Shown here piece after piece: positions 57,085 to 64,000 of a stretch of 64,000 nucleotides of DNA (its first letter is position 1; each line of letters starts with the position of its first letter). The notes below the pieces were generated by a model, which made no database searches, had not been told where the DNA came from, and was given only the letters and a program-made list of their open reading frames with translations. The stretch is from positions 992,001 to 1,056,000 of the forward strand of contig JACKOF010000001.1 of assembly GCA_024234435.1 (NCBI GenBank). The letters are read 5' to 3'. The DNA comes from Pseudomonadales bacterium (GTDB taxonomy: Bacteria > Pseudomonadota > Gammaproteobacteria > Pseudomonadales > Porticoccaceae). The position numbers were made by a program, and so were the translations under genes.

Positions 57085-57750
57085 GTGGCAAAACTACTAA
57101 TTTTTGACTGGGATGGTACCCTTTGCGATTCGCTGGATAGGATTGTCTATTGTATTCGTGCGGCTGCCAGAGATTGTGGCCTCTCCGAGCCTGCACCGGA
57201 AGATGCCCGGGAGATTGTGGGATTAGGGCTGGTAGAGGCGTTAACGCACCTTTTTCCAAGTATTGATGAGGGGCAGGTGGCAATGCTGCGTGGCAGTTAT
57301 TCCCGACATTTTGTAGAGCAGGACGCTACGCCGTCGCCATTTTATCCTGGTGTTGGCGAAACCCTGGAAAATCTTCGGAATCAGGGTTATCTGTTGGCTG
57401 TCGCAACAGGCAAGAGTCGTCGCGGGTTGGATCGGGTCCTGGGTGCTCAAGGGCTGACAGAATTTTTTCACGCCAGCCGTTGTGCTGATGAGACAGCTTC
57501 CAAGCCCGACCCGACGATGTTATATGAATTACTGGATCAGTTTAAACTGGCGCCCGAAGAGGCATTGATGATTGGCGATACCGAGTTTGATATGGCTATG
57601 TCGGTCAACGCGGGCATGCGCTGTATTGCGGTCAGTTATGGTGCTCATACCGCAGAGCGCTTGCTGGCATACCAGCCCCTGGCTTGTGTCAGTCAGTTTT
57701 CAGAACTTGAAAAAGAGGTTAATAATTATAAAAATCATATTGTTATGTAG
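57085..57750 (+). CDS. HAD-family phosphatase, phosphoglycolate phosphatase-like
   Basis: The 221-residue hydrolase has HAD motif I FDWDGTLCDS at the N-terminus, motif II VATGKSRRG, and motifs III/IV in KPDPTMLYELL and MIGDTEFDMAMSVNAGM. It starts with GTG directly after rluC. The genes are paired in pseudomonads as well. The substrate is unproven; phosphoglycolate is the usual guess. Confidence 0.9.
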   Translation: MAKLLIFDWDGTLCDSLDRIVYCIRAAARDCGLSEPAPEDAREIVGLGLVEALTHLFPSIDEGQVAMLRGSYSRHFVEQDATPSPFYPGVGETLENLRNQGYLLAVATGKSRRGLDRVLGAQGLTEFFHASRCADETASKPDPTMLYELLDQFKLAPEEALMIGDTEFDMAMSVNAGMRCIAVSYGAHTAERLLAYQPLACVSQFSELEKEVNNYKNHIVM

Positions 57751-57772
57751 TTTTTATAACCCTTATTATAAG

Positions 57773-58348
57773 CTATATTTTGATGCCTTCGGCTCTTAAC
57801 ATTTCACAAAGACGAATTAGCGGCAACCCGACCAGAGCGGTAGGGTCTGGTCCTTTTATATTTTTAAACAGACTGATCCCAAGACCTTCGGATTTAAAGC
57901 TGCCGGCACAGTTGAACGGTTTCTCAATCTCAAGGTAACGGGTTATCTCGTCATCTGACAGCTGCCGGAAGGTAACTTCCGTGGCAACAACATCCGATGC
58001 ACACTGTTTTGTTGTGCTGTTATAAAGTGCAATGCCGCTATAAAACACCAAAGTCTGACCTGCTTGCAGGCGAAGTTGTTGCGAGGCGTTTTGGATGTTG
58101 CCTGGTTTGGTGAGAACGTTGTCTCCCAGAAGAGCCACTTGATCGGCGCCTATTATCAGGTGATTGTCGTATTGCCCGGCAACGGCAATTGCTTTTTCAA
58201 TGGCTAGGCGCTCTACCAGAACAGGAGCTGATTCCTTCTGCTTTGGTGTTTCGTCAATGTCTGGGTTAGTACAGGTAAATGGAATCTGTAACCGCTTCAA
58301 CAGCTGCTTTCTAAAGACGGAGGATGAAGCCAGAATCAGCGTGTTCAT
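57773..58348 (-). CDS. Maf-like nucleotide pyrophosphatase (YceF/MafB type)
   Basis: The 191-residue protein hydrolyses modified NTPs such as m7GTP. It begins ILASSSVFRKQLLKRL, and IGADQVALL carries the catalytic Asp. The C-terminus GPDPTALVGLPLIRLCEML is conserved. It is transcribed divergently from the yceD-rpmF operon, as in E. coli and Pseudomonas. Confidence 0.93.
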   Translation of the reverse strand: MNTLILASSSVFRKQLLKRLQIPFTCTNPDIDETPKQKESAPVLVERLAIEKAIAVAGQYDNHLIIGADQVALLGDNVLTKPGNIQNASQQLRLQAGQTLVFYSGIALYNSTTKQCASDVVATEVTFRQLSDDEITRYLEIEKPFNCAGSFKSEGLGISLFKNIKGPDPTALVGLPLIRLCEMLRAEGIKI

Positions 58349-58446
58349 ACAATACCTGTTGATATGCGATTAAAGACTTTTTAGCGGTCAGCTTATTTAA
58401 CAGAATTCTTTGACAGATCAAAGCCATATCACTATTATGCGCGCCT

Positions 58447-58977
58447 ATGTCGACAGCCCCCCAGCGGAAAATATTGCCACGCTGTATAGAACCCAGGCGA
58501 TTGGCAAATCAGGGAGTCACCCTTACAGGGGAGATTGCTGCGGAGCAATGCAATCGATTGGCTGGCGCTGTGTTGCAAATTATAGCGCCAATAACGGCTT
58601 CATTGCAGTTTGATCTGGATGAACAGCGCCACCGGGTGGTGACAGGCGAAGTTTCGACACAAGTGAGTATCGAATGCCATCGCTGTCTTGAACCCATGGC
58701 GGTCCCGCTGTCGACAAGGCTTTCAGCAATGATGGTTTGGTCTGATGATGAGGCTGCCAGCGTTCCGAAAGAGTTTGATCCTTGGGTAGTGGAGTCAGAC
58801 AGCGCAGATATTATTGCTCTGGTTGAAGAGGAATTACTACTGGCTCTGCCAATAGTAAACTATCATCCGGAGGATAAATGTTCCGGGGCTGCAGGTTACA
58901 GTACCGGAGCGATAGATGAGCCAGAGCAATCTGGCCGTAAAAACCCGTTTGATGTGCTTGCCCGGCTGAAACAATAA
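58447..58977 (+). CDS. yceD: YceD, DUF177 protein linked to 23S rRNA and ribosome biogenesis
   Basis: The 176-residue protein is the constant upstream partner of rpmF. The conserved Cys pair is in ECHRCLEPM, and the second conserved part is EDKCSG. It has no signal or membrane segment. The ATG lacks a clear ribosome site. In E. coli and plants the family is required for 23S rRNA stability. Confidence 0.92.
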   Translation: MSTAPQRKILPRCIEPRRLANQGVTLTGEIAAEQCNRLAGAVLQIIAPITASLQFDLDEQRHRVVTGEVSTQVSIECHRCLEPMAVPLSTRLSAMMVWSDDEAASVPKEFDPWVVESDSADIIALVEEELLLALPIVNYHPEDKCSGAAGYSTGAIDEPEQSGRKNPFDVLARLKQ

Positions 58978-59032
58978 CCTTTGAGTTGTTTTTCGGATAT
59001 CAGGCACCCATTTATTGTTTTAGGAGTAGAAA

Positions 59033-59212
59033 ATGGCTGTACAAAAGGATAAGAAAACCCGTTCAAGACGTGGTATGCGTCGCTCTCATGATGCCCTGAG
59101 CGGACCTACGCTTTCAGTGGATTCTGTCAGTGGTGAAAAGCATCACCGCCACCATGTTTCTGCCGACGGCTTTTACCGTGGCAAGAAAGTTGTAGAAACA
59201 AGCAACGACTGA
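59033..59212 (+). CDS. rpmF: 50S ribosomal protein L32
   Basis: A 59-residue very basic protein starting [18 protein letters not shown] and containing [24 protein letters not shown] lies seven bases before the ATG. It is the form without zinc-binding Cys residues in the C-terminal half. It lies 55 bases behind yceD and leads into the fatty-acid genes. Confidence 0.97.
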   Translation: MAVQKDKKTRSRRGMRRSHDALSGPTLSVDSVSGEKHHRHHVSADGFYRGKKVVETSND

Positions 59213-59225
59213 ATAGATCCCCCGC

Positions 59226-60236
59226 TTGGCTGACACTCACTGTCTTGCCATAGATGCCATGGGCGGGGATTTCGGTCCCCGCGTTACGGTACCCGCAACT
59301 TTTGATGTTCTTCGTGCACAACCTCAACTGAAGGTTGTGCTGCTGGGTGATGAAAAGCAGATTTTTCACCAGCTGCCCACAGATTATGATAGCTTCCGTC
59401 AACGGGCTTTTATCCGGCACTGCGACCAAATTGTGACAATGGATGAACAACCCTCCAAAGCTGTACGACATAAACGCAATTCTTCAATGTGGCAGGCTAT
59501 TGCTCTGGTGTCCAAAGGGGAAGCAACGGCAGCTATCAGCGCAGGCAATACAGGCGCATTAATGGCTCTCTCATTGCTGCAATTAGGTACGCTGCCTGGC
59601 ATTGATCGCCCAGCCATATGTACGAAGATTCCAACGTCTAACGGTTATACCTATTTGCTGGATATGGGCGCCAACCTCACATGTACACCCTTGCAGCTTT
59701 ATCAGTTCGCTTTGATGGCGAATCAGGTAGCACAATCTGCTGGCGGCATTGCCTGCCCCAGAATTGGCCTTTTGAATATAGGTGTCGAGGTTGGTAAGGG
59801 GCATTCCGAAATCCATCAGGCTGCCGATCTGCTCGAAGAGAATCCTCTGATCAATTACATTGGCTATGTTGAGGGCGACAGATTGTTTAGTGGAAACGCC
59901 GATATTGTGGTTTGCGACGGTTTTAGTGGGAATATCCTGTTGAAAACGGCAGAAGGCGCCGTAACATTGTTTTCCAATGATCTGAAAAAAGTGCTTGGAA
60001 AGTCGATTTCCGGTCGTATAGCCGGATTTCTTGCCAGATCTTCACTCAGGGAATTGCGCAGGAAGCTTTCACCGTCGATCTATAACGGTGCAAGCCTATT
60101 GGGTCTGCAGGGGGTTGTTGTGAAGAGTCATGGTGGCGCAGATCGCTCCAGCTTCGGTTATGCTATCGAGGCTGCGCGGCAAGGGGCATCATTGAATATC
60201 CCTAGTTTAATTGGAACAACGTTGGTTAATGCCTAG
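59226..60236 (+). CDS. plsX: Phosphate acyltransferase PlsX
   Basis: It makes acyl-phosphate from acyl-ACP for phospholipid synthesis. The 336-residue protein has AIDAMGGDFGPRVTV, ISAGNTGALMA, and DGFSGNILLKTAEG. The start is a TTG codon 13 bases after rpmF, without a strong Shine-Dalgarno sequence. The order rpmF-plsX-fabD-fabG-acpP is conserved (fabH is elsewhere). Confidence 0.95.
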   Translation: MADTHCLAIDAMGGDFGPRVTVPATFDVLRAQPQLKVVLLGDEKQIFHQLPTDYDSFRQRAFIRHCDQIVTMDEQPSKAVRHKRNSSMWQAIALVSKGEATAAISAGNTGALMALSLLQLGTLPGIDRPAICTKIPTSNGYTYLLDMGANLTCTPLQLYQFALMANQVAQSAGGIACPRIGLLNIGVEVGKGHSEIHQAADLLEENPLINYIGYVEGDRLFSGNADIVVCDGFSGNILLKTAEGAVTLFSNDLKKVLGKSISGRIAGFLARSSLRELRRKLSPSIYNGASLLGLQGVVVKSHGGADRSSFGYAIEAARQGASLNIPSLIGTTLVNA

Positions 60237-60338
60237 AGGTGCAGCAGGTTGATGACAGGCCACTCGTTGATACACAAAACTGAATAATATGCTTATTTAA
60301 CTGAACACAGTATTTTAATTTTTTACCGGATTGTCATT

Positions 60339-61280
60339 ATGCGAAAAAATAATCTCGCCTTTGTTTTTCCAGGTCAGGGTTCTCAACAAATTGGCATGTT
60401 GGCCGACCTGTCTGAAGAGTATGTATTGATTATGGAAACTTTTGCCGAAGCTTCGGAGGTGTTGGGCTATGACCTTTGGAACCTGGTACAAAACGGCACC
60501 CAGGAAGACATTACTCTTACTGAACGTACCCAGCCGCTGCTGCTGACCGCCAGTGTTGCGGCCTGGAGGATCTGGCAAAGTCGCAGTGGTCTTGCTCCTG
60601 CTTTGTTGGCAGGTCACAGTCTTGGGGAGTGGTCAGCGCTGGTTTGTGCGGAAGTTGTCAGCTTTGCCGACGCCGTTGGCCTAGTGCGTAACCGAGGTGC
60701 CTATATGCAGGAAGCCGTGCCACGGGGAGAGGGGGCCATGGCCGCGATCATTGGCCTTGACGATGATCTTATTCGATCTGCCTGTAAAGCTTCTGCTGCT
60801 GGAGAAGTGGTCTCGGCAGTGAATTTCAACTCCCCCGGACAAGTGGTTATTGCTGGTAATGCGGCCGCCGTTGAACGTGCTATTGCAGCCTGTCAGGAAG
60901 CGGGTGCAAAGCGTGCTCTGCCGTTGCCTGTAAGCGCACCATTCCACACCAGTTTGATGCAGCCCGCTGCAGATCGGTTAGCTGCAGAAATCATGGCGAC
61001 GCCATTCAGTCCGCCCAAAACTCTGATCGTGCACAATGTCCATGCCAAAACAGAGTCGGACCCAGAAAAAATCAAGCAGTTGATGATTGACCAGATATGC
61101 AGCCCCGTGTTGTGGGTGGATTGCGTGAATACATTAACGGCTGAAGGGGTCGATACTGTTGTCGAATGCGGTGCAGGCAAGGTTTTGGGCGGCTTGTGTA
61201 AACGTGTAGACAAATCATTAAATACTTATGCAACGGGTGATATTGCTAGCCTGAATAAAGCTCTGGCTGAAATAAACTAA
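60339..61280 (+). CDS. fabD: Malonyl-CoA:ACP transacylase
   Basis: The 313-residue enzyme loads malonate on ACP. FPGQGSQQIGML is at the N-terminus, and the nucleophilic Ser lies in GHSLGEWSAL at about residue 92. The catalytic His is in PVSAPFHTSLM. A gap of about 100 bases separates it from plsX. Confidence 0.97.
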   Translation: MRKNNLAFVFPGQGSQQIGMLADLSEEYVLIMETFAEASEVLGYDLWNLVQNGTQEDITLTERTQPLLLTASVAAWRIWQSRSGLAPALLAGHSLGEWSALVCAEVVSFADAVGLVRNRGAYMQEAVPRGEGAMAAIIGLDDDLIRSACKASAAGEVVSAVNFNSPGQVVIAGNAAAVERAIAACQEAGAKRALPLPVSAPFHTSLMQPAADRLAAEIMATPFSPPKTLIVHNVHAKTESDPEKIKQLMIDQICSPVLWVDCVNTLTAEGVDTVVECGAGKVLGGLCKRVDKSLNTYATGDIASLNKALAEIN

Positions 61281-61312
61281 CAAGAACCTGATAATTATTG
61301 GAGTAAGACACT

Positions 61313-62056
61313 ATGGCATTAACGGATAAAGTCGCGCTGGTGACTGGCGCGAGCCGGGGTATCGGTGCTGCTATTGCAGATTTGCTGGGTACTGAGGGTG
61401 CTACTGTAATAGGTACCGCGACATCTGAAGAGGGTGCGGCAAAAATTACTGCCCGCCTTAAGGAGAAAGGGATAAAAGGGAAAGGTATGGCACTTAATGT
61501 TGCCGACCCTGAGTCGATTGCCTCAGTGGTAGCCGCCATTAATGAAGAATATGGTGCGCCAGCCATTCTGGTAAATAATGCCGGTATCACTAAAGATAAT
61601 CTGTTGATGCGCATGAAAGATGACGAATGGTTTGATGTGATTGATACCAACCTGAATGCAATTTATCGACTCAGCAAGGCCTGTCTGCGGGGAATGAGCA
61701 AAGCTCGCTGGGGACGTATTATCAATATTGGTTCTGTGGTTGGGGCAATGGGGAACCCGGGGCAAACCAACTATTGCGCCACAAAAGCGGGTGTTGGTGG
61801 GTTTACCCGCTCTCTGGCGAAGGAAGTGGGATCTCGGGGAATTACAGTTAATGCTGTAGCGCCAGGCTTTATTGAAACCGATATGACAAAAGTGTTGCCG
61901 GAAGCAACGGTTGCACAGATGTTGACACAGGTACCACTTGATAGATTGGGCCAGCCAGAGGAAATTGCGGCGGTAGTGAATTTTCTGGCGGGTGACACAG
62001 GAGGCTATATTACGGGAGAAACTATTCATGTGAATGGTGGCATGTATATGGCTTAA
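61313..62056 (+). CDS. fabG: 3-oxoacyl-ACP reductase
   Basis: A 247-residue short-chain dehydrogenase. The NADPH loop is TGASRGIGAAIA, and the catalytic Ser-Tyr-Lys lies in INIGSVVGAMGNPGQTNYCATK. NAGITKDNLLMRM is typical of FabG. GGAG lies before the ATG. Confidence 0.97.
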   Translation: MALTDKVALVTGASRGIGAAIADLLGTEGATVIGTATSEEGAAKITARLKEKGIKGKGMALNVADPESIASVVAAINEEYGAPAILVNNAGITKDNLLMRMKDDEWFDVIDTNLNAIYRLSKACLRGMSKARWGRIINIGSVVGAMGNPGQTNYCATKAGVGGFTRSLAKEVGSRGITVNAVAPGFIETDMTKVLPEATVAQMLTQVPLDRLGQPEEIAAVVNFLAGDTGGYITGETIHVNGGMYMA

Positions 62057-62120
62057 CGCATTGAAAAATCAAATAAATACCAGTTTTTCAAGAAAGCGGT
62101 TACGCATTTCGGGTTTTCGA

Positions 62121-62130
62121 GGTAAAATGC
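62121..62130 (+). promoter_or_regulatory. Probable acpP promoter -10
   Basis: GGTAAAATGCGCCCCC has a TAAAAT (62123-62128) -10 and GC-rich discriminator. The -35 is poor. The long 105-base leader suits a highly expressed gene. Confidence 0.4.
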
Positions 62131-62232
62131 GCCCCCGAAGCACTGGTAAAACAGAATTCATGATGTCTGGAGAAATTGTGAGTACCAGGCAGCATTAACA
62201 AACCTGACAAACATTAGGAGATATATTGCATC

Positions 62233-62469
62233 ATGAGCAGCATTGAAGAACGTGTAGCTAAAATGGTTGCGGAACAATTGGGTGTTAAAGAGGAAGAGGT
62301 TAAGTCTGAGTCTTCTTTTGTAGAAGATCTGGGTGCAGACTCACTTGATACCGTTGAATTGATTATGGCTTTGGAAGAGGAATTCGACACCGAAATTCCT
62401 GATGAAGAAGCTGAAAAAATCGCAACTGTTCAGGATGCGGTTAACTACATAAACGCCAACTGCAGCTGA
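62233..62469 (+). CDS. acpP: Acyl carrier protein
   Basis: The 78-residue acidic protein carries phosphopantetheine on S37 in [23 protein letters not shown] lies upstream of the ATG. A strong terminator follows, so the gene is separated from pabC. fabF, which usually comes next, is absent. Confidence 0.98.
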   Translation: MSSIEERVAKMVAEQLGVKEEEVKSESSFVEDLGADSLDTVELIMALEEEFDTEIPDEEAEKIATVQDAVNYINANCS

Positions 62470-62484
62470 TTTTTTGTAGTTTGT

Positions 62485-62518
62485 AAAAAAGCCGCCCCGA
62501 GCTGGGCGGCTTTTTTTT
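62485..62518 (+). terminator. Terminator after acpP
   Basis: GCCGCCC-CGAGCT-GGGCGGC is preceded by AAAAAA and followed by eight Ts. It ends the plsX-acpP run. Confidence 0.93.
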
Positions 62519-62586
62519 GCCACAAATTCAGCAACGACTGTTGGTTCCCTTTTTTGATACAGTGATATCTGATTTAATTCTCAGCA

Positions 62587-63444
62587 ATGAAACCTGCATC
62601 CATGAAAAATTTCCCCGAAGGGCAGTGTAGTACCAGCTTTTTAAATGGAAAGTCTAGCGCTGAAGTCAGTGCTTTTAGTCGGGGGCTTTATTATGGTCAT
62701 GGCGTGTTTGAGACCGTGCGAATTGCAAATGGCGAGGCTCCTCTTTGGGACTTGCACATCAAGCGCCTGATAAAAGGGTCTGAAAGACTGGGACTCGCTG
62801 TTGCCGATAGGAAGTTGCTTGAACAATACCGTGATCAGTGTTTGTCTCTATCACCAGCGCATTGTGTTCTGAAAATAGTTGTTATGGCTGGGTCCGGCGG
62901 GCGCGGGTATGCGGCTCCACCAGAGCTGTCAACGGATCATCTCTTCCAGAGCTTTGAGTTACCGGGTAGTTCATCGAGTGGGCAGACGGGTATCACGCTC
63001 TGGGTTTGTCAGCAGCGCTTGGCACATGCCCCGGTCTTGGCTGGCATGAAGCACCTGAATCGTCTTGAACAGATATTGGCTCGCTCAGAACAGCCGGTTG
63101 ATCGATACCCGGAGGGTTTAATGCTCGATCAGGGGAATAACGTTGTGGAGGCGATATCAAGCAATATTTTTTGCCTGAACAATGGGAAATGGCTAACTCC
63201 TGGATTGGGAGATTGTGGTGTAGCGGGTGTCATGAGGGAATACCTTATTAGTACGAATCCGGTAGAGGAGGCCAGGATCTGTCTGTCTGATTTACCTTCA
63301 ATGGAAGAAGTTTTTATCTGTAATTCAGTAAAGGGGATTCAGCCAGTAGTGGCCGTTGAAAATATTGCCCGTTGGGGTGTTGGTCCTCAAACCCTTTTAT
63401 GGCAAAGGCAGTTGGCTAGGGAGATACCATGCTTCGGGCATTGA
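62587..63444 (+). CDS. pabC: Aminodeoxychorismate lyase
   Basis: The PLP enzyme converts aminodeoxychorismate to 4-aminobenzoate for folate. The 285-residue protein has SRGLYYGHGVFETVRI at the start and the PLP Lys in GMKHLNRLEQILAR. EAISSNIFCL is in the expected place. It overlaps mltG by 16 bases, as is common in this cluster. Confidence 0.93.
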   Translation: MKPASMKNFPEGQCSTSFLNGKSSAEVSAFSRGLYYGHGVFETVRIANGEAPLWDLHIKRLIKGSERLGLAVADRKLLEQYRDQCLSLSPAHCVLKIVVMAGSGGRGYAAPPELSTDHLFQSFELPGSSSSGQTGITLWVCQQRLAHAPVLAGMKHLNRLEQILARSEQPVDRYPEGLMLDQGNNVVEAISSNIFCLNNGKWLTPGLGDCGVAGVMREYLISTNPVEEARICLSDLPSMEEVFICNSVKGIQPVVAVENIARWGVGPQTLLWQRQLAREIPCFGH

Positions 63445-64000
63445 AGCGGAGTTTGGCCAGTGTTTTACTGGTTGGGCTTGTTGTATTTTCCGGGTATTTT
63501 GTGCTGGTACAAAAATGCCTCAATCAGGTGTTGCAAATACCCGAAGCAGGGATGGTTCTGCATATTGATGAAGGCAGCAATTTAAGCCGCCTGTCGGCCA
63601 GTCTGGAACAGCAAGGCATTATATATGGGCGACGTTTATTACTCCTGCATGCCCGCATTAATGAACTGAATACTATTCATGCGGGTGAGTATCGGTTGGA
63701 ACCGGGGGAAACGCTGGCTCAGTTAATAGAAAAGCTGGCTGGTGGTGACGTAATTTACTACCAGATTACCTTTCCTGAAGGATTAACACTGAAGCAATGG
63801 TTGAAAATTATTGAGCAGCACCCGCAGTTCTCGGGTCACCCTGATATGCAGTCCGCAGACAGCAGCCGGTATCTGAATCAGCAAGTAGAGCAATTGAAAG
63901 CCACTTATTCATTGACCAGTGTCGAGGGTTGGCTGTTGCCAGAAACTTACCGCTTTAGCGGGGCGGATACCGTTTTCGGGATACTTTCCAGAGCGCATGA
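63429..64000 (+). CDS. mltG: Endolytic murein transglycosylase MltG (partial)
   Basis: The window ends after about 190 codons. The protein begins with a membrane anchor (residues 10-28, SVLLVGLVVFSGYFVL) and continues with a LysM-like fold region and AGEYRLEPGETLAQLIEKL, then VEGWLLPETYRF, a hallmark of MltG. The catalytic Glu would lie beyond the end. It cuts nascent glycan strands at the inner membrane. Confidence 0.93.
   Translation, partial: MLRALKRSLASVLLVGLVVFSGYFVLVQKCLNQVLQIPEAGMVLHIDEGSNLSRLSASLEQQGIIYGRRLLLLHARINELNTIHAGEYRLEPGETLAQLIEKLAGGDVIYYQITFPEGLTLKQWLKIIEQHPQFSGHPDMQSADSSRYLNQQVEQLKATYSLTSVEGWLLPETYRFSGADTVFGILSRAH

Overview
The window is an ordinary, gene-dense stretch of a gammaproteobacterial chromosome. 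The gene order closely follows two blocks that I recall from Pseudomonas aeruginosa: mltD-gloB-methyltransferase-rnhA-dnaQ ... nhaB-fimL-nudC ... DUF934-cysI, and topA ... lexA ... nagZ-mtnP-csiV-mfd-gap-nqrABCDEF-apbE-nqrM-lolCDE ... rne-rluC-gph-maf-yceD-rpmF-plsX-fabD-fabG-acpP-pabC-mltG. The moderate GC content, the Na+-pumping NADH dehydrogenase, NhaB and a second cation/proton antiporter suggest a marine or salt-adapted relative of Pseudomonadales/Cellvibrionales. The species cannot be fixed from sequence reading alone.

Layout. 1-8.4 kb: start of a lytic transglycosylase (probably mltD), gloB, a methyltransferase, rnhA, dnaQ, nhaB, fimL, nudC and sohB. 8.4-12.3 kb: a CPA2 antiporter, the DUF934-cysI sulfite reduction pair and a 38-residue membrane protein. 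12.4-16.4 kb: tatD, slt, a universal stress protein and a membrane-anchored unknown. 16.5-22 kb: topA, small conserved unknowns, lexA with two SOS boxes, and a LOG-family gene. 22.3-30.5 kb: nagZ, an MscS channel, mtnP (probably a methylthioinosine phosphorylase), csiV, mfd and a lipoprotein. 30.6-39.5 kb: an N-terminally extended GAPDH and the full nqrA-F operon with its flavin transferase apbE and assembly factor nqrM. 40-43.8 kb: lolCDE and DUF2062. 43.9-45.8 kb: a GltB-like FMN protein and a cold-shock protein. 46.1-52.1 kb: an accessory redox operon. 52.2-64 kb: tRNA-Ser(UGA), rne, rluC, gph, maf, and the yceD-rpmF-plsX-fab-acpP-pabC-mltG cluster, with fabF missing from its usual place.

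The most unusual part is the six-gene operon at 46181-52091, preceded by a near-consensus sigma-54 promoter (46123-46140). Its first gene encodes what looks like a one-polypeptide electron conduit: a NirB-type FAD/NAD(P)H module, a BFD [2Fe-2S] domain, and a five-helix membrane domain whose third and fifth helices each carry a His-x13-His pair, as in bis-haem b proteins. Next come a periplasmic cytochrome with 10-11 haem sites, a Tll0287-like (DUF3365) haem lipoprotein, a monohaem c lipoprotein, a group 1 truncated haemoglobin and a ferredoxin-fused FAD/NAD reductase. Together they could move electrons from NAD(P)H across the membrane to periplasmic acceptors while a haemoglobin-reductase pair handles NO or a related ligand in the cytoplasm. 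The function is inferred.
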